Shown here: in pieces, positions 1 through 8,901 of the stretch
Layout: every line of letters begins with the position of its first letter
How positions within the stretch are numbered: position 1 is the stretch's first letter
Assembly (NCBI GenBank): GCA_964434535.1
Contig: CAYSWA010000027.1
Span: 1 to 28,719, forward strand
From: SM23-32 sp964434535
GTDB taxonomy: Bacteria > Planctomycetota > Brocadiia > SM23-32
Reading direction: 5' to 3'
DNA: 28,719 nt
Made by a program: the position numbers and the translations under genes
The notes under the pieces: model-generated
Database searches by the model: none
The model's input: the letters and a program-made list of their open reading frames with translations, nothing else
Told to the model about the DNA's origin: nothing

Positions 1-121
1 AAACCGAACGCTCATAGGATAGTACACAGACAGGCACTTTTTCACCGGGCTGCTATGGGGCGCGGAGACAGTGATGAGCCGTCGCAAGAAAGTGGACCAC
101 ATCAGGCCGTTCGCGGACCTT

Positions 122-137
122 CCCCGCTGAAGCGGGG
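122..137 (-). terminator. GC-rich hairpin just past the end of the minus-strand island
   Basis: A perfect 7-bp inverted repeat (CCCCGCT, two-base loop, AGCGGGG) lies 11 bases beyond the stop codon of the last gene of the minus-strand island. It has no T-run, so it is not a textbook intrinsic terminator. It could still protect the 3' end or act with Rho. I see no supportable gene in positions 1-148. Confidence 0.35.
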
Positions 138-148
138 CCCGGCCGTCT

Positions 149-1351
149 CTACTTGCGCGCAAAACGGAACTCGAGCCCATCCCGTCGGGCAGCGTCCCGC
201 CAACCGCCGCAAAGCTCGTGGACCGCTGCCCAAACCGGGGCGGGCCGGTCGAGATCGGCCATGGACAGCCTGCCGGGCGGGGTCTGCTCGACGTGGAAAT
301 CCAGCAGTTCCGGATGCTGCAGCAGGAACTCGCGCCGCACCATGACCCGACCGGCCTCCTCGAAGTAAATGCCTGCGAGACGGGGGGCACGGGCGAAGTC
401 CCATGAAAGCTGTATCGAAAGCTCCGCCGTTTCCTGATCCGTCGACGAGAAGGGGAGCAGCAGGACTATGAGATCTCTGTCCGTCGCACGCGCTTGAGCC
501 AGCAAGAACTCCCCGTCGATGCCGTCGGCCAACCCGATTGCCAGCACCGACGGCAATGAATCCCAGTCCTCCTGGACTACGGGCACCCGCCGAGGGCTGG
601 CAGGGCGCTCTTCCCGTGGGCGTGCCCTCTCAACGTCGAGCAGCCGTCCCACCGCCAGTTCCATCCGGTCCGGGTGCGTCACGGGTATTGCATGCTCGGC
701 GGGGTCAACTCCCTCCGCCAGAAGCGAGGGACAGTCCCCGTGATCATCCGCGATGAATACCGTCCTTCCGGCTCGTTCTGGCGCCAGAACCAGGAACGCC
801 TCGTAGCGAACGGGGCCGGTCCGACCGACTGTGTCTACGACGAAGACGGGCACAGTATCCATAAGCCGATGAACCATGCTTTTCCATGTCTTCTCGCTGG
901 ACGTGCGCATCAGGTCCAGTCTAAGCATCTGACCCAGGGGGCCCATACGCTCCGGATCGAGCAACGCCACCACGCGCAGTGGACCGGCCATCAGGTGCAA
1001 ACGCAAGAAAAGGTCGCGGGCCCTGGCGCTGGATGCAGCGAGGAACAGAACAGAGGGCGGCAGGGCAAGCCTTAGCGCGGGCGCCAGCGCGGCCGAGAGC
1101 ATTGCCGCGAGAATGCCTGAGGGGATGGCCACCCCCATGACCACGAGCCCGACCAGGAGCGCGAGGACGGCAGGAACGGCCAGAAGCACCGGAAGCTGTC
1201 CGGTGAAAGAAGCGAGGTAGAGCATCTCCCTGATCCGCTCAGTCCCTATGCCCCCAAGAAGGTCGCGCGTATACCACCAGCTACGGGCGATCGGCACGAG
1301 CATTAGAACTGCCAGGGCCCAGCCGACCCAGTTGATCGCGGGATGACTCAT
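149..1351 (-). CDS. Membrane protein with a possible TIR-like soluble domain
   Basis: This 400-residue protein starts at an ATG with only a weak ribosome site (GAAGGGCG) in front. It begins with a membrane part: a hydrophobic helix at about residues 8-26 and a long apolar stretch at about 50-110 that could hold two more helices. A cytosolic part follows. Within it, a segment around residues 160-200 has a beta strand reading VPVFVVDT, then VRYEAFLVLAPE, then TVFIADD. That order (strand, conserved acidic helix, strand) recalls a degenerate TIR-like fold, but I cannot confirm a family. It is the last gene of a minus-strand run, 46 bases after its neighbour. Its association with RelA/SpoT, SLOG, RyR and TIR proteins suggests a membrane-anchored signalling or effector role. 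This is inference only; no substrate can be assigned. Confidence 0.6.
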   Translation of the reverse strand: MSHPAINWVGWALAVLMLVPIARSWWYTRDLLGGIGTERIREMLYLASFTGQLPVLLAVPAVLALLVGLVVMGVAIPSGILAAMLSAALAPALRLALPPSVLFLAASSARARDLFLRLHLMAGPLRVVALLDPERMGPLGQMLRLDLMRTSSEKTWKSMVHRLMDTVPVFVVDTVGRTGPVRYEAFLVLAPERAGRTVFIADDHGDCPSLLAEGVDPAEHAIPVTHPDRMELAVGRLLDVERARPREERPASPRRVPVVQEDWDSLPSVLAIGLADGIDGEFLLAQARATDRDLIVLLLPFSSTDQETAELSIQLSWDFARAPRLAGIYFEEAGRVMVRREFLLQHPELLDFHVEQTPPGRLSMADLDRPAPVWAAVHELCGGWRDAARRDGLEFRFARK

Positions 1352-1397
1352 CGCCCTTCGGACTGCGAGAATGGTGGAACAGCGGGCTCACGCCCCT

Positions 1398-2282
1398 TCA
1401 ACCCAGCCCCAGCAGCCGGCGCCACCACGAGCCACGCGCCGTGTGCCGGGATGTCTTTCCGCCGGCCAGCGACTGAGGGAAGTCATCAGGGGGGCCTCCG
1501 TAGAGGGGCTCAAGCTCGGCCAGGGCGTGCATCCGTTCGTCGTCGGCCGCTATCCCGAAATCGGCTTCCTGCAGCAGCCGGCCGTTCTCGCGGGCATCGG
1601 CTGACAGCGCTTTGCCCGCCTTCAAGAGCGCGCGCAAAGCTTCAGTCCTGTATATCTGAGAGTAATGTTGATCGCTGTAAAGCGCCATCTTCGGTCGTTC
1701 CTGGAAGGTACGCAGGACTCGGGTCAGCGCCATCACCGCCATCGCGCCCCACACACGCGTCCCGCCGGGCAATACCCATAGGAAATCGCCATGAACGTGG
1801 TCGAGAAGCGACTCCAGATCGATGGGGCCGGCCTCCGCGGTGTCGAAGTCCACGACTATGACACCGAGCGACTCGGCAAGGGACTCGGCTCGAGGATCTC
1901 TCGGCGGCCCTTGCCAGGGCCATATGATCTCGGTGAGTTCGATCTGCACAAACTTGCCCAACCGCGGTGCCCGGAGGGCCTCGCGGAGTTCAGCAAGGCC
2001 TTGTAGTGTGCGGCCATGCGACGGCAGACGGAAGTTCATGAAGCCTTCAATCTGGTCTTGAGCGGCCTCATCCGAAACGGCACTGACTTCGCCTCGGAGC
2101 AGGCGGGCACACACGGCTTCCGAAACTCCGAAATCATTGCCGAGCCGTTCCACGCAGTTGCGCCATTCCTGCGGATGGTTGCGTATGACCAGTTGGGCCA
2201 GGCTCTCTCCCGGCAAGGGCTTCGGCACACGCAATTCGGGAGGGAAGCCGCCCTGGATTACCGACAGCGTTGCCCGCTCCAT
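1398..2282 (-). CDS. Uncharacterised protein, possibly a degenerate GT-A glycosyltransferase-like fold
   Basis: The 294-residue product is read from the ATG at 2282, which has AGAGGA about eight bases upstream. The frame extends further upstream, but that part would overlap the preceding gene and is composition-biased, so I reject it. The middle of the protein contains GDFLWVLPGG, then a long helix, then SDQHYSQIYRTEALRALL. This order resembles family-2 glycosyltransferases, where a DxD-type strand is followed by a receiver region, but the acidic metal-binding pair is not evident. If the resemblance is real, the fold may be non-catalytic. The C-terminus is basic and Trp-rich (SWWRRLLGLG). The gene starts 28 bases after the RCK-RyR gene and ends 46 bases before the membrane protein gene, so it is probably co-transcribed. 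I do not recognise a specific family. Confidence 0.55.
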   Translation of the reverse strand: MERATLSVIQGGFPPELRVPKPLPGESLAQLVIRNHPQEWRNCVERLGNDFGVSEAVCARLLRGEVSAVSDEAAQDQIEGFMNFRLPSHGRTLQGLAELREALRAPRLGKFVQIELTEIIWPWQGPPRDPRAESLAESLGVIVVDFDTAEAGPIDLESLLDHVHGDFLWVLPGGTRVWGAMAVMALTRVLRTFQERPKMALYSDQHYSQIYRTEALRALLKAGKALSADARENGRLLQEADFGIAADDERMHALAELEPLYGGPPDDFPQSLAGGKTSRHTARGSWWRRLLGLG

Positions 2283-2310
2283 CCGGATATCCTCTTTCAC
2301 ATACTGAGCG

Positions 2311-4119
2311 TTATGGTGAGCCGTCCGAGGAGGCGTGCACACGGTAGATGCGCAGGCCGGCGAGGCGCGCCAGGCGGGGGATGTTGCGGACGGCCTGGCG
2401 GTCGTATTCCTTGATCTCATCCGGCAGGTCATCCCACGGGACCAGGTAGGGGTTGCGTCGGTTCTGCTGGTCGCGCTCCGGACCATGCCGCCAGCCCGCC
2501 AGGCGCCGCTCGGCGTTCCAGCGGGCATGCTCCATGCTCGCCATCAGCTCCACTTCGGGAGGGGTGAACTCCTCCACCGGCTCACGGCCCGGCTGCGGGG
2601 GCAACATGCAGCAACCCACGGCGCGCAGCTTCACCGGGATGTGGTCGGCCTGGAAGCGATTCGATTCCCTCATCTGTTCGTCCAGCTCGTCCCACGGCCG
2701 CAGCGAGGGATCGTCATCGGGATACGTTCCCTCACGTCTGCGATTAGCGACGTAGTGCTCGTGCACCGCCCTGGCCAGCCTATCAAGCTCCCCGCCGAGC
2801 AGCGCCTCGCGGCCGCAACTGCGTCCCACGGCGCCGAAGGCATGCAGCCGGCGGCTCGGGCCCTGCCCCTCGGCCCCGAGCAGCGAGGCGAGGCCCCCCT
2901 GGCTCGACATGCGCACCAGCACGGGGACGTCCGTCCCGCTCAGCGTGTCCACCACGCCCAGGGCGCAGGAGAGGGCGCGGGAATCGTCGTCGAAACAGAC
3001 GACCACGGTGGTGATCAGGTCTTCGCCGCCGACCCAGGCCGGCAACCGATCCGCGAAATCCCTCGCCTCCACGTCGGCCTCGATGAACCGCACCTCGCAT
3101 ACTTGATCCAGGTTGGGATAGCGTTGCCGCAGGCTGCCCTCACGCTTGCCGGCCTCCCGGTCGATGACGGTGATCTTCAGGGGCCTGCGGTTGGCAAAGT
3201 GCGCCGTCCGGGCGGCCTGAAGCAGCGCGCTCTCTCCCATCTGGCCCAGGCCGAGGATGACCAGGTGGGCCCGGCGCGGGTCGTCGGGGCCCGACAGGTC
3301 CCGCTCCAGGGCGTGCTCCAGCCACAGCAGACGGGCTGCGTTCTCGTAGACGTTGAACATGCGCATCTCCAGGGCCTCAAAGGCGTTCATCACCAGCCTG
3401 TGTTGCCTTAGCAGGTTGCACAGGCGCAGGTCCGTCATGTGGACGAAACACTCCAGCGGCAGCTCCCTGTCGGGGTGCCGCCCGCCGGTCAATGCCTGCA
3501 GGCTCGTGCCGATCTCCAGGTTCGTGCCGTCATCGCCGCAGACCGCGATGAGGCGCCGTGCGCGATGCGCTCCCACCGAGGCGAGGAGCGCCGGATCGTC
3601 CGCCCTGCCCGGGCGTACGAAGGCGCCGAGCTCCTCGCAGGCCGCGATGTCGTCGTTGCCCTCGTCGCTCTCGACGGCCGCTACGCGCTCGCCCGCGTCC
3701 CGGAAGTCCCGCACCAACTGCATGCCGCGCTCCCCGAGGCCGCAGACGACCGTGTGCCCCTTCCACCGCCGCACGCAGAGCGCCCGGAACTCGTCCCGGA
3801 AGAGCAGCGCCAGCGTCTGCACCACGGCCCAGGCCGGCACCACCGGTGCCAGGAAGCGCGCGGCCTCAAGCTGCCACGGCACGGTGCCGACGACGGCCCC
3901 GGACTCGAGCACGAAGAGCTGGACCGCAAGGTAGAGCAGCGTGGACGACGGCAGCGGCTCACCCCGCGCGGCCATGTGCTGACGGAACCCCACGTAGCCG
4001 AGCGCGACCACCAGTGCCGCCAGTGCGCACATCGCGACCCACGGCCAGTAGGCCCACCTGAAGGACCGTCCCGGTCTCTGGCGTCTCGCACCTGTGCGGG
4101 TTGGCAGGCTCTGCGACAT
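2311..4119 (-). CDS. Two-TM TrkA/RCK protein with C-terminal RyR domain
   Basis: The 602-residue protein is taken from the ATG at 4119, preceded by AAGGGGAAGCGC; a TTG five codons upstream is possible. A basic N-terminus is followed by a membrane helix at about 26-46 and a second apolar region at about 60-108. Two Rossmann nucleotide-binding repeats of the TrkA-N/RCK type follow: VVCGLGERGMQ near 124-134 and HLVILGLGQMGE near 285-296, each with a downstream acidic strand. The last ~155 residues form a RyR domain, with AVHEHY, MEHARWNAERRLAGWRHGP and NPYLVPWDDLPDEIKEYDR. RCK domains gate K+ channels by binding NAD(H) or nucleotides. I see no TVGYG selectivity filter between the helices, so this may be a sensor or a non-canonical pore rather than a K+ channel. 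It shares its RyR domain with the preceding RelA/SpoT-SLOG gene, 34 bases away, which suggests a common ligand. Confidence 0.8.
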   Translation of the reverse strand: MSQSLPTRTGARRQRPGRSFRWAYWPWVAMCALAALVVALGYVGFRQHMAARGEPLPSSTLLYLAVQLFVLESGAVVGTVPWQLEAARFLAPVVPAWAVVQTLALLFRDEFRALCVRRWKGHTVVCGLGERGMQLVRDFRDAGERVAAVESDEGNDDIAACEELGAFVRPGRADDPALLASVGAHRARRLIAVCGDDGTNLEIGTSLQALTGGRHPDRELPLECFVHMTDLRLCNLLRQHRLVMNAFEALEMRMFNVYENAARLLWLEHALERDLSGPDDPRRAHLVILGLGQMGESALLQAARTAHFANRRPLKITVIDREAGKREGSLRQRYPNLDQVCEVRFIEADVEARDFADRLPAWVGGEDLITTVVVCFDDDSRALSCALGVVDTLSGTDVPVLVRMSSQGGLASLLGAEGQGPSRRLHAFGAVGRSCGREALLGGELDRLARAVHEHYVANRRREGTYPDDDPSLRPWDELDEQMRESNRFQADHIPVKLRAVGCCMLPPQPGREPVEEFTPPEVELMASMEHARWNAERRLAGWRHGPERDQQNRRNPYLVPWDDLPDEIKEYDRQAVRNIPRLARLAGLRIYRVHASSDGSP

Positions 4120-4153
4120 GCGCTTCCCCTTCAAGCGCCGGCCGTGCTGCGGA

Positions 4154-7060
4154 TCATCTCACGATCTTCAGGCCGGCTTCCTTCATGACGTCGGGCCAGT
4201 CGCGCACTGCCTTGCGGTCGTAGTCCTTGATGTTCTCGGGCAGGTCCGCCCAGGCGCACAGGTAAGGGCTGGTCTTCTTCTCCTTGTCTCGCTTCGGCCC
4301 GTACTGCCAGCCCGCGCGCAGACGCTCGGCGACCCATCGACCGTGCTCCATCTCCGCCATTCTCTCCACTTCGCGGGCCTTGAACTCGCCGATGCCCTTG
4401 CCCCGTGCACGCTTGGGGCGCACCTGGTAGCCTTCGGTGGCCAGGATTCGCCGCGCGTAGCGGACCTGCTGCCGATTCGCTTCCTTGTAGCCCTCATCCA
4501 GCGGCTCCCAGGGCTTCAGGGCCGGATCGGCAGAGGCTATCTTGTCCTCCCTGTACTTCTCATGCACCGTCCGGGCCGCGCTCTCCAGTACGTCGGGCTC
4601 GTCGAACGGCTTCTGGGGTTCGGCCGGCGGCTGCACGAAGGCACGCAGCGACATGGGATCGGCCGGCAGCCAGACCAGTGCGCCCCGTCGCCACTCGTCC
4701 TGCTCCTCCTTCATGTCCACCGCGACGCGGCCGCTGGACTGGATGATGCCCACCGTGGCGCCGAGCGCCAGCGCAAGCCGGTACTCGAACCCCGCGATGG
4801 TGCCGCCGTTGATGCCCAGCACGTTCACGTCCTCGGGCGCGACCTCTTGACAGAAGAGGTCGATCCAGCCCTGAATCGGCTCCAGTGCGGTGAACGGGAC
4901 TTCGTCCTCGGTGGCGCCCGGCCGCAGTTCCTCGGGCAGTGGCACCGGTTCGCGGATGTCGTAGCGCGTATCGAGGGGGGCATCTGCGGGCAGGCGATCG
5001 CGATCGGGCAGGTAGCTGACCTTTCGGACGGCGCCTCCGACGCTCAGCCCGCCGATCACGCCGCAGATGCCGGCCGTGGTGCCCCCGCTGATGATGGTGC
5101 CCTCGAAGCCAGCGAAAGCCCTCATGACCAGCGTGCCGTACTCGGCCATCTGGTCCTGCACGCTCTCGTCGGTGCCGCCGGCCACGACGACGACCGGCTC
5201 GTCCATGCGCACATGGCGTTTGGTGGCAAGGTCAACACACAGCGCGTCCCGGGCGGTATCGGCCGTCCCCCGGGCTTCCGCCGCCTCTGTCTCGGCCGCG
5301 CTTTCCGCGAGCTGCTGCGCCGCCTTCCTCAGCTTCACGGCCCTGGCCAGCAGCAGGAAGCGCCGCAGCCACTCGCACCAGCGCAGCCACCGGCACAGGT
5401 GTTCTCTCTCATCTTCTCGTGCTCCTTCCGGGAGCTTCCCCAGCGCGCCCTGCGCAGCGTCTCGCAGTTTCTCCACGTCCTTGAGCGCGCGCTCGACCTT
5501 GCGCGGAGTCCGGCTGTGGTGCACTGCCTTGGCGAAGGCGGACAGGCTCTCGTAGGGCCGGTCGAGCATCAGCTCGAAGATGCCCATGTCGTAGTAGGCG
5601 TAAGGCACGTAAACGCCGATGGAGGCGCGCTCGCGGCAGGTCCCGATCGCGGCCTCGAGGCCCGGCCGCAGCAGACGCAGGGCGCTGATGTCTCTGCCGC
5701 CGCACAGACAGCATTCCAGGTAGCACCGCAGGGCGCGGGGCTCCGCCGGGGCCTCCTCGAAGGCCCGGGCATAGTGCTCGCGCGCCTTCTCGCAGGCTCC
5801 TCCCAGGCAACTGTCCATGCGTTCGCAGTAGGTGTCGCCCAGGTAGCAGTGGGCGTCCACGTGCCCGGGGGCGATGGTGACGGCGTCTTCTAAGTGGCCC
5901 CGCCCGGCCTGGTTCTTCCTGATGCTCTCGGCCAGCCCGATCTCGCACAGCATGTCCGCCATGGCCTTCGCCGTATGCGGGCTCAGCAGGCTGCGGACCC
6001 GCGTCCAGTCTTCCCCTGCCACGGCCTTCCGAAGCTGTTGGGGCATGGACCAACCGGCGCCGCTACTCGCCGTCACCCCAAGATCGCGCAGCATCCCGGG
6101 TATCCCTTCCTGGACGTGCTCCTGCAGGGCTTCCACGACGGCGTCCCAATCCTCCTTCGCCCGGGCCAGGCGCGCTATCTTCATGGCGACGTTCCGGCGG
6201 CCCGCGCCGTCGGTCTGCGGCAGCACGGCCCGCCAGCGCGAGATCTCGGCGTCTATCTCGTCCGGTTCGAGGTAGGCAGCGTAGTTCAGGTTGTAGGTGT
6301 CCACGCGGTCGACTGCCTCCTGCAGCTCGCCGTCGGCCTCCTCCATCAGCGCGGCCATGCGGTGAAGCTGGCGCCGGAGGGCCTCGGGCGCGTCGAACTC
6401 GCTCTTGTAGACCCGATCGTGGGTGATCGCGGCCCAGGCGTGCTGCAGCAGCGTGCGCACCTGTATCTCCGCCTTGCGGTTGCCTATGTAGTCCGCCACC
6501 TGCTGCCAGCTCCTCAGGGCCGGGCGAACTGATGTGTCCAGGCTCTCTTCCAGGACTTCGGCCAGCAGCCGCTCCTCGGGGGACATGCTGTCCTCGCCCG
6601 GCAAGCTGATGCTCGTGAGTGTCGACCAGGGCATCTGCACCACCAGGTGGTCGGAGAGGTAGCCGAACTCGCCCACGGCCAGCCGCGACCGGATGTCCGG
6701 GCTGTTGGCCTCGTCGATCTTGAAGTGAGCGCGGATGAACTCGCAGATGCGGTCCACCTCCTGCTGCGTCTGAGCGATCACCCGCGCCCCGCACAGGTCG
6801 GTGAACTGGGTCACGGGGTCGTCCAGGCCCTTGCCCTTGCGGCTGATCTTCTCGACGAAGCTGGCCGTGGACTTCGCGCGCGCCTCGACGAAGCCCATCA
6901 CGCCGCACTCCTCGCAGGCCCTCTCCAGGATGGCGCGCAGGGCTCCTGCATACACTTCGTAGCGGGGCCGCTCGGACCCCGGTGCCCCGGCCGCTCCGGT
7001 CCCGTCGTACTTGTCCACCTGCTCTTCGATCTTCTCTTCCAATGTCTGTTTCTTCGCCAT
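4154..7060 (-). CDS. RelA/SpoT-like synthetase - TPR - SLOG - RyR fusion
   Basis: A 968-residue multidomain protein. Residues ~35-220 match the RelA/SpoT nucleotidyltransferase family: ARAKSTASFVEK, then TDLCGARV at 87-94, then YLSDHLVVQ at 134-142, then EIQVRTLLQHAWAAITHD near 198-215. Known members make (p)ppGpp or related pyrophosphorylated nucleotides, and some toxic members make (p)ppApp or modify tRNA. Residues ~225-600 are helical and TPR-like (HVDAHCYLGDTYCERMDS, ALRCYLECCL). Residues ~618-785 form a Rossmann-like SLOG-type domain with VVVVAGGTDES, IISGGTTAGICGVIGG and VLGINGGTIAGFEYRLALAL, a fold known to bind or process nucleotides. Residues ~823-968 are a RyR domain (MEHGRWVAERLRAGWQYGP, DLPENIKDYDR) closely resembling that of the next gene. 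The start has AGGGGAGGGGAG in front and a sigma-70-like promoter at 7109-7137. The domain set is typical of nucleotide-centred conflict and signalling systems. Confidence 0.85.
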   Translation of the reverse strand: MAKKQTLEEKIEEQVDKYDGTGAAGAPGSERPRYEVYAGALRAILERACEECGVMGFVEARAKSTASFVEKISRKGKGLDDPVTQFTDLCGARVIAQTQQEVDRICEFIRAHFKIDEANSPDIRSRLAVGEFGYLSDHLVVQMPWSTLTSISLPGEDSMSPEERLLAEVLEESLDTSVRPALRSWQQVADYIGNRKAEIQVRTLLQHAWAAITHDRVYKSEFDAPEALRRQLHRMAALMEEADGELQEAVDRVDTYNLNYAAYLEPDEIDAEISRWRAVLPQTDGAGRRNVAMKIARLARAKEDWDAVVEALQEHVQEGIPGMLRDLGVTASSGAGWSMPQQLRKAVAGEDWTRVRSLLSPHTAKAMADMLCEIGLAESIRKNQAGRGHLEDAVTIAPGHVDAHCYLGDTYCERMDSCLGGACEKAREHYARAFEEAPAEPRALRCYLECCLCGGRDISALRLLRPGLEAAIGTCRERASIGVYVPYAYYDMGIFELMLDRPYESLSAFAKAVHHSRTPRKVERALKDVEKLRDAAQGALGKLPEGAREDEREHLCRWLRWCEWLRRFLLLARAVKLRKAAQQLAESAAETEAAEARGTADTARDALCVDLATKRHVRMDEPVVVVAGGTDESVQDQMAEYGTLVMRAFAGFEGTIISGGTTAGICGVIGGLSVGGAVRKVSYLPDRDRLPADAPLDTRYDIREPVPLPEELRPGATEDEVPFTALEPIQGWIDLFCQEVAPEDVNVLGINGGTIAGFEYRLALALGATVGIIQSSGRVAVDMKEEQDEWRRGALVWLPADPMSLRAFVQPPAEPQKPFDEPDVLESAARTVHEKYREDKIASADPALKPWEPLDEGYKEANRQQVRYARRILATEGYQVRPKRARGKGIGEFKAREVERMAEMEHGRWVAERLRAGWQYGPKRDKEKKTSPYLCAWADLPENIKDYDRKAVRDWPDVMKEAGLKIVR

Positions 7061-7108
7061 ATCTCCCCTCCCCTTGCACGCTCGTTCACGCCGCCGGCAG
7101 GCGTGCCG

Positions 7109-7137
7109 AGCATATTTCTTCCATGCCGGCCAGACAA
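7109..7137 (-). promoter_or_regulatory. Sigma-70-like promoter of the RelA/SpoT-SLOG-RyR gene
   Basis: On the minus strand TTGTCT (7137-7132) is separated by 17 bases from TATGCT (7114-7109). Each box matches four of six consensus positions. The predicted transcript would start near 7102, about 40 bases before the ATG at 7060. It would allow the four downstream genes to be transcribed separately from the TIR gene upstream. Confidence 0.45.
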
Positions 7138-7195
7138 GGCACGGCTCTGCGAGACAGAGACCTTGCTCCTTCCCGACGCGCTGCTGGGTGCCGCC

Positions 7196-7651
7196 CTACA
7201 CCACGCCGAAGCGGGAATACGCCTCCTGCGGGTCGAGCGGCTCGATGCCGTCGGGCATCGGCTTGCCGAACCGCTCGCAGAGCGCGGAGACGAGGGCGTC
7301 CAGCGTGCCGTCCGGCTGCGCTTGTCCTTCGGCGCGCAGTTGCTGCAGGAACTCCAGCGTGGCCTCGTCCGCCACGTGGTAGAGCACACCCGCCGCCACG
7401 AGGAGCACCTCCGGCACGCGGATGGCCTCCCGGGGCGTCTGGAACAGCATCTCCAGGCAGAGGGCGCGCAGGCGTTCCGCCCCGTAGCGCGGTTCAAGGG
7501 CGGCTGCTGCCTTCGGTGCATCGGGGATGGCGCCGCCGCCGCAAGCCAGCACGTAGAGCCCTTTGCTGAACAGGTCGTCGTAGAGCTGCTCCAGTTCAGG
7601 GCGCAGCTCGGGACGCTCATCGTCGCTCATGTCCTTGACTCGTTCATCCAT
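7196..7651 (-). CDS. Small uncharacterised protein
   Basis: This 151-residue soluble protein starts at an ATG with GAGGAG about seven bases upstream. It is mostly predicted helix, with an acidic N-terminus and a glycine-rich turn (LACGGGAI) near residue 37. I recognise no catalytic motif or family. It sits between the TIR gene (gap 125 bases) and the RelA/SpoT fusion (gap 135 bases) on the same strand, so it may belong to the same island without being in the same transcript. Its size and position would suit an accessory or regulatory subunit, but nothing in the sequence proves this. Confidence 0.6.
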   Translation of the reverse strand: MDERVKDMSDDERPELRPELEQLYDDLFSKGLYVLACGGGAIPDAPKAAAALEPRYGAERLRALCLEMLFQTPREAIRVPEVLLVAAGVLYHVADEATLEFLQQLRAEGQAQPDGTLDALVSALCERFGKPMPDGIEPLDPQEAYSRFGVV

Positions 7652-7776
7652 AGTTACTCCTCATCTCCCCTCAGCCTATCGAGGAAGTCCCCACGGCCAA
7701 AGGGTCGCCACGATCACTCACCTCCGTCGTCCTCCCACGGCTCGCCGCGCCAGGCGGCGGCGACGGCGCGGAACAG

Positions 7777-8901
7777 CTACGCCGGCCCGTCGCAGGGCTT
7801 CTCCGGCGTGGCAGACTCGATGCAGGCACGGATCTCTGCCATCGCCGCCCTCCGACTGTCGCCCGGCGCGATGCCGTTCTGCTCGCATACCTCCTCGAAC
7901 TCCCGGTCGAACTGCCGCGCCCTTCGCAGCGCCGTCGGCGCGTGCCAGTCGAAGACCGTCTGCACGTAGCCGCCCGGCCGAGGCGTGACCGACTCGGCCA
8001 CGAACCAGTCTCCCACGATCGTCAGGCTGCCGCTCAGGGCCCGACACGACGTCGCTATCTGGAGCCTGTCGTCCGGCATGGACTCAACGAACTCGAGCAG
8101 CGTCGCCAGACGGGTCGAGGTCACGCAGGGGCCCTTCGCGCTGACGTCCAGCGTGGGGTCTATGATCAGGCGGCAGCCTGCCCGTCGGGCGTGCCGCTCC
8201 AGCGCCTGCCGCTCCAGCCTCTGCAAGTGGTGGTAGTGGTCGCTACGGACCCGATTCCCGTCGCGCTTCTGCCAGACGGGGTCGCTCACGTGGCGGTCGG
8301 GCAGGCAGAAGCTGGAGAAGGCGCCCTTCTGGCGCAGCTTCCCGTAGTGCCCCATCTCGACCACGCGGTCGGCGTACTGGGCCATCCAGTCCGTGCGCTC
8401 TTCGGGCCAGTAGGCGACCTTGACCATGTCTTCGGGCGGGGCCGGGCGGGGCAGCACCAGCGCCTCCAGGTTGGCCGCAGCGAGCCGCTCGGGAAGGTCC
8501 GAGAGATCCGGCTCCACCACGATGGCTTGCAGTTGCGCGATCATCTCGCCGGGCAGTTCCGTCCCGGCCACCACCACGGGCAGGATGGGGATACTGCGGG
8601 CCATCGCGTAGCCGATCTCCTGGTGCACCCAGGGTCTTCTGCGGGCCGTCTCGGTGACGAGCGGCATGAACAGGTGGGCGTGTGTGATCAGAGACTTGAT
8701 GGCGTCGGTAAAGGGCATCCCCACGTCGATGCTCCAGTCGCAGAGCACGGTCAGGCCCGTCTCCTCCAGGACCTCGACCAGGCGCTCGACCAGGCCCCGG
8801 TCCTCGTGCGAGTAGCTGACGAAGATGCGGAATGTGCGGCTTGCGCGCGGCACCTGCCGTGCCTCCTCCCGATGAAGGGACGGCCGGACACTATTGTCCA
8901 T
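7777..8901 (-). CDS. TIR-domain protein with a conserved C-terminal domain
   Basis: The 374-residue protein has a clear TIR domain at about residues 23-115: FRIFVSYSHEDRGLVERL, then VLCDWSIDVG, then WVHQEIGYAMA, where E95 occupies the position of the catalytic glutamate of NAD-cleaving TIRs. Bacterial TIR domains commonly hydrolyse or cyclise NAD+ in defence. Residues ~155-360 form a second domain with CRLIIDPTLDVSAKGP, LTIVGDWFVAESVTP and TVFDWHAPTALRRARQFDR. This recalls the C-terminal halves of some phospholipase-D-fold sensor proteins, but I cannot name it. The start ATG has a poor ribosome site, so the N-terminus is less certain. It is the first gene of the minus-strand island and is divergent from the secreted-protein gene at 9058. 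Confidence 0.85.
   Translation of the reverse strand: MDNSVRPSLHREEARQVPRASRTFRIFVSYSHEDRGLVERLVEVLEETGLTVLCDWSIDVGMPFTDAIKSLITHAHLFMPLVTETARRRPWVHQEIGYAMARSIPILPVVVAGTELPGEMIAQLQAIVVEPDLSDLPERLAAANLEALVLPRPAPPEDMVKVAYWPEERTDWMAQYADRVVEMGHYGKLRQKGAFSSFCLPDRHVSDPVWQKRDGNRVRSDHYHHLQRLERQALERHARRAGCRLIIDPTLDVSAKGPCVTSTRLATLLEFVESMPDDRLQIATSCRALSGSLTIVGDWFVAESVTPRPGGYVQTVFDWHAPTALRRARQFDREFEEVCEQNGIAPGDSRRAAMAEIRACIESATPEKPCDGPA

Noticed and set aside
4094..5893. A 599-codon open frame on the plus strand.
   Set aside because: It is antisense to the RelA/SpoT-SLOG-RyR gene, has no domain character and is Gln/His/Gly/Arg-rich, a common artefact in GC-rich DNA.
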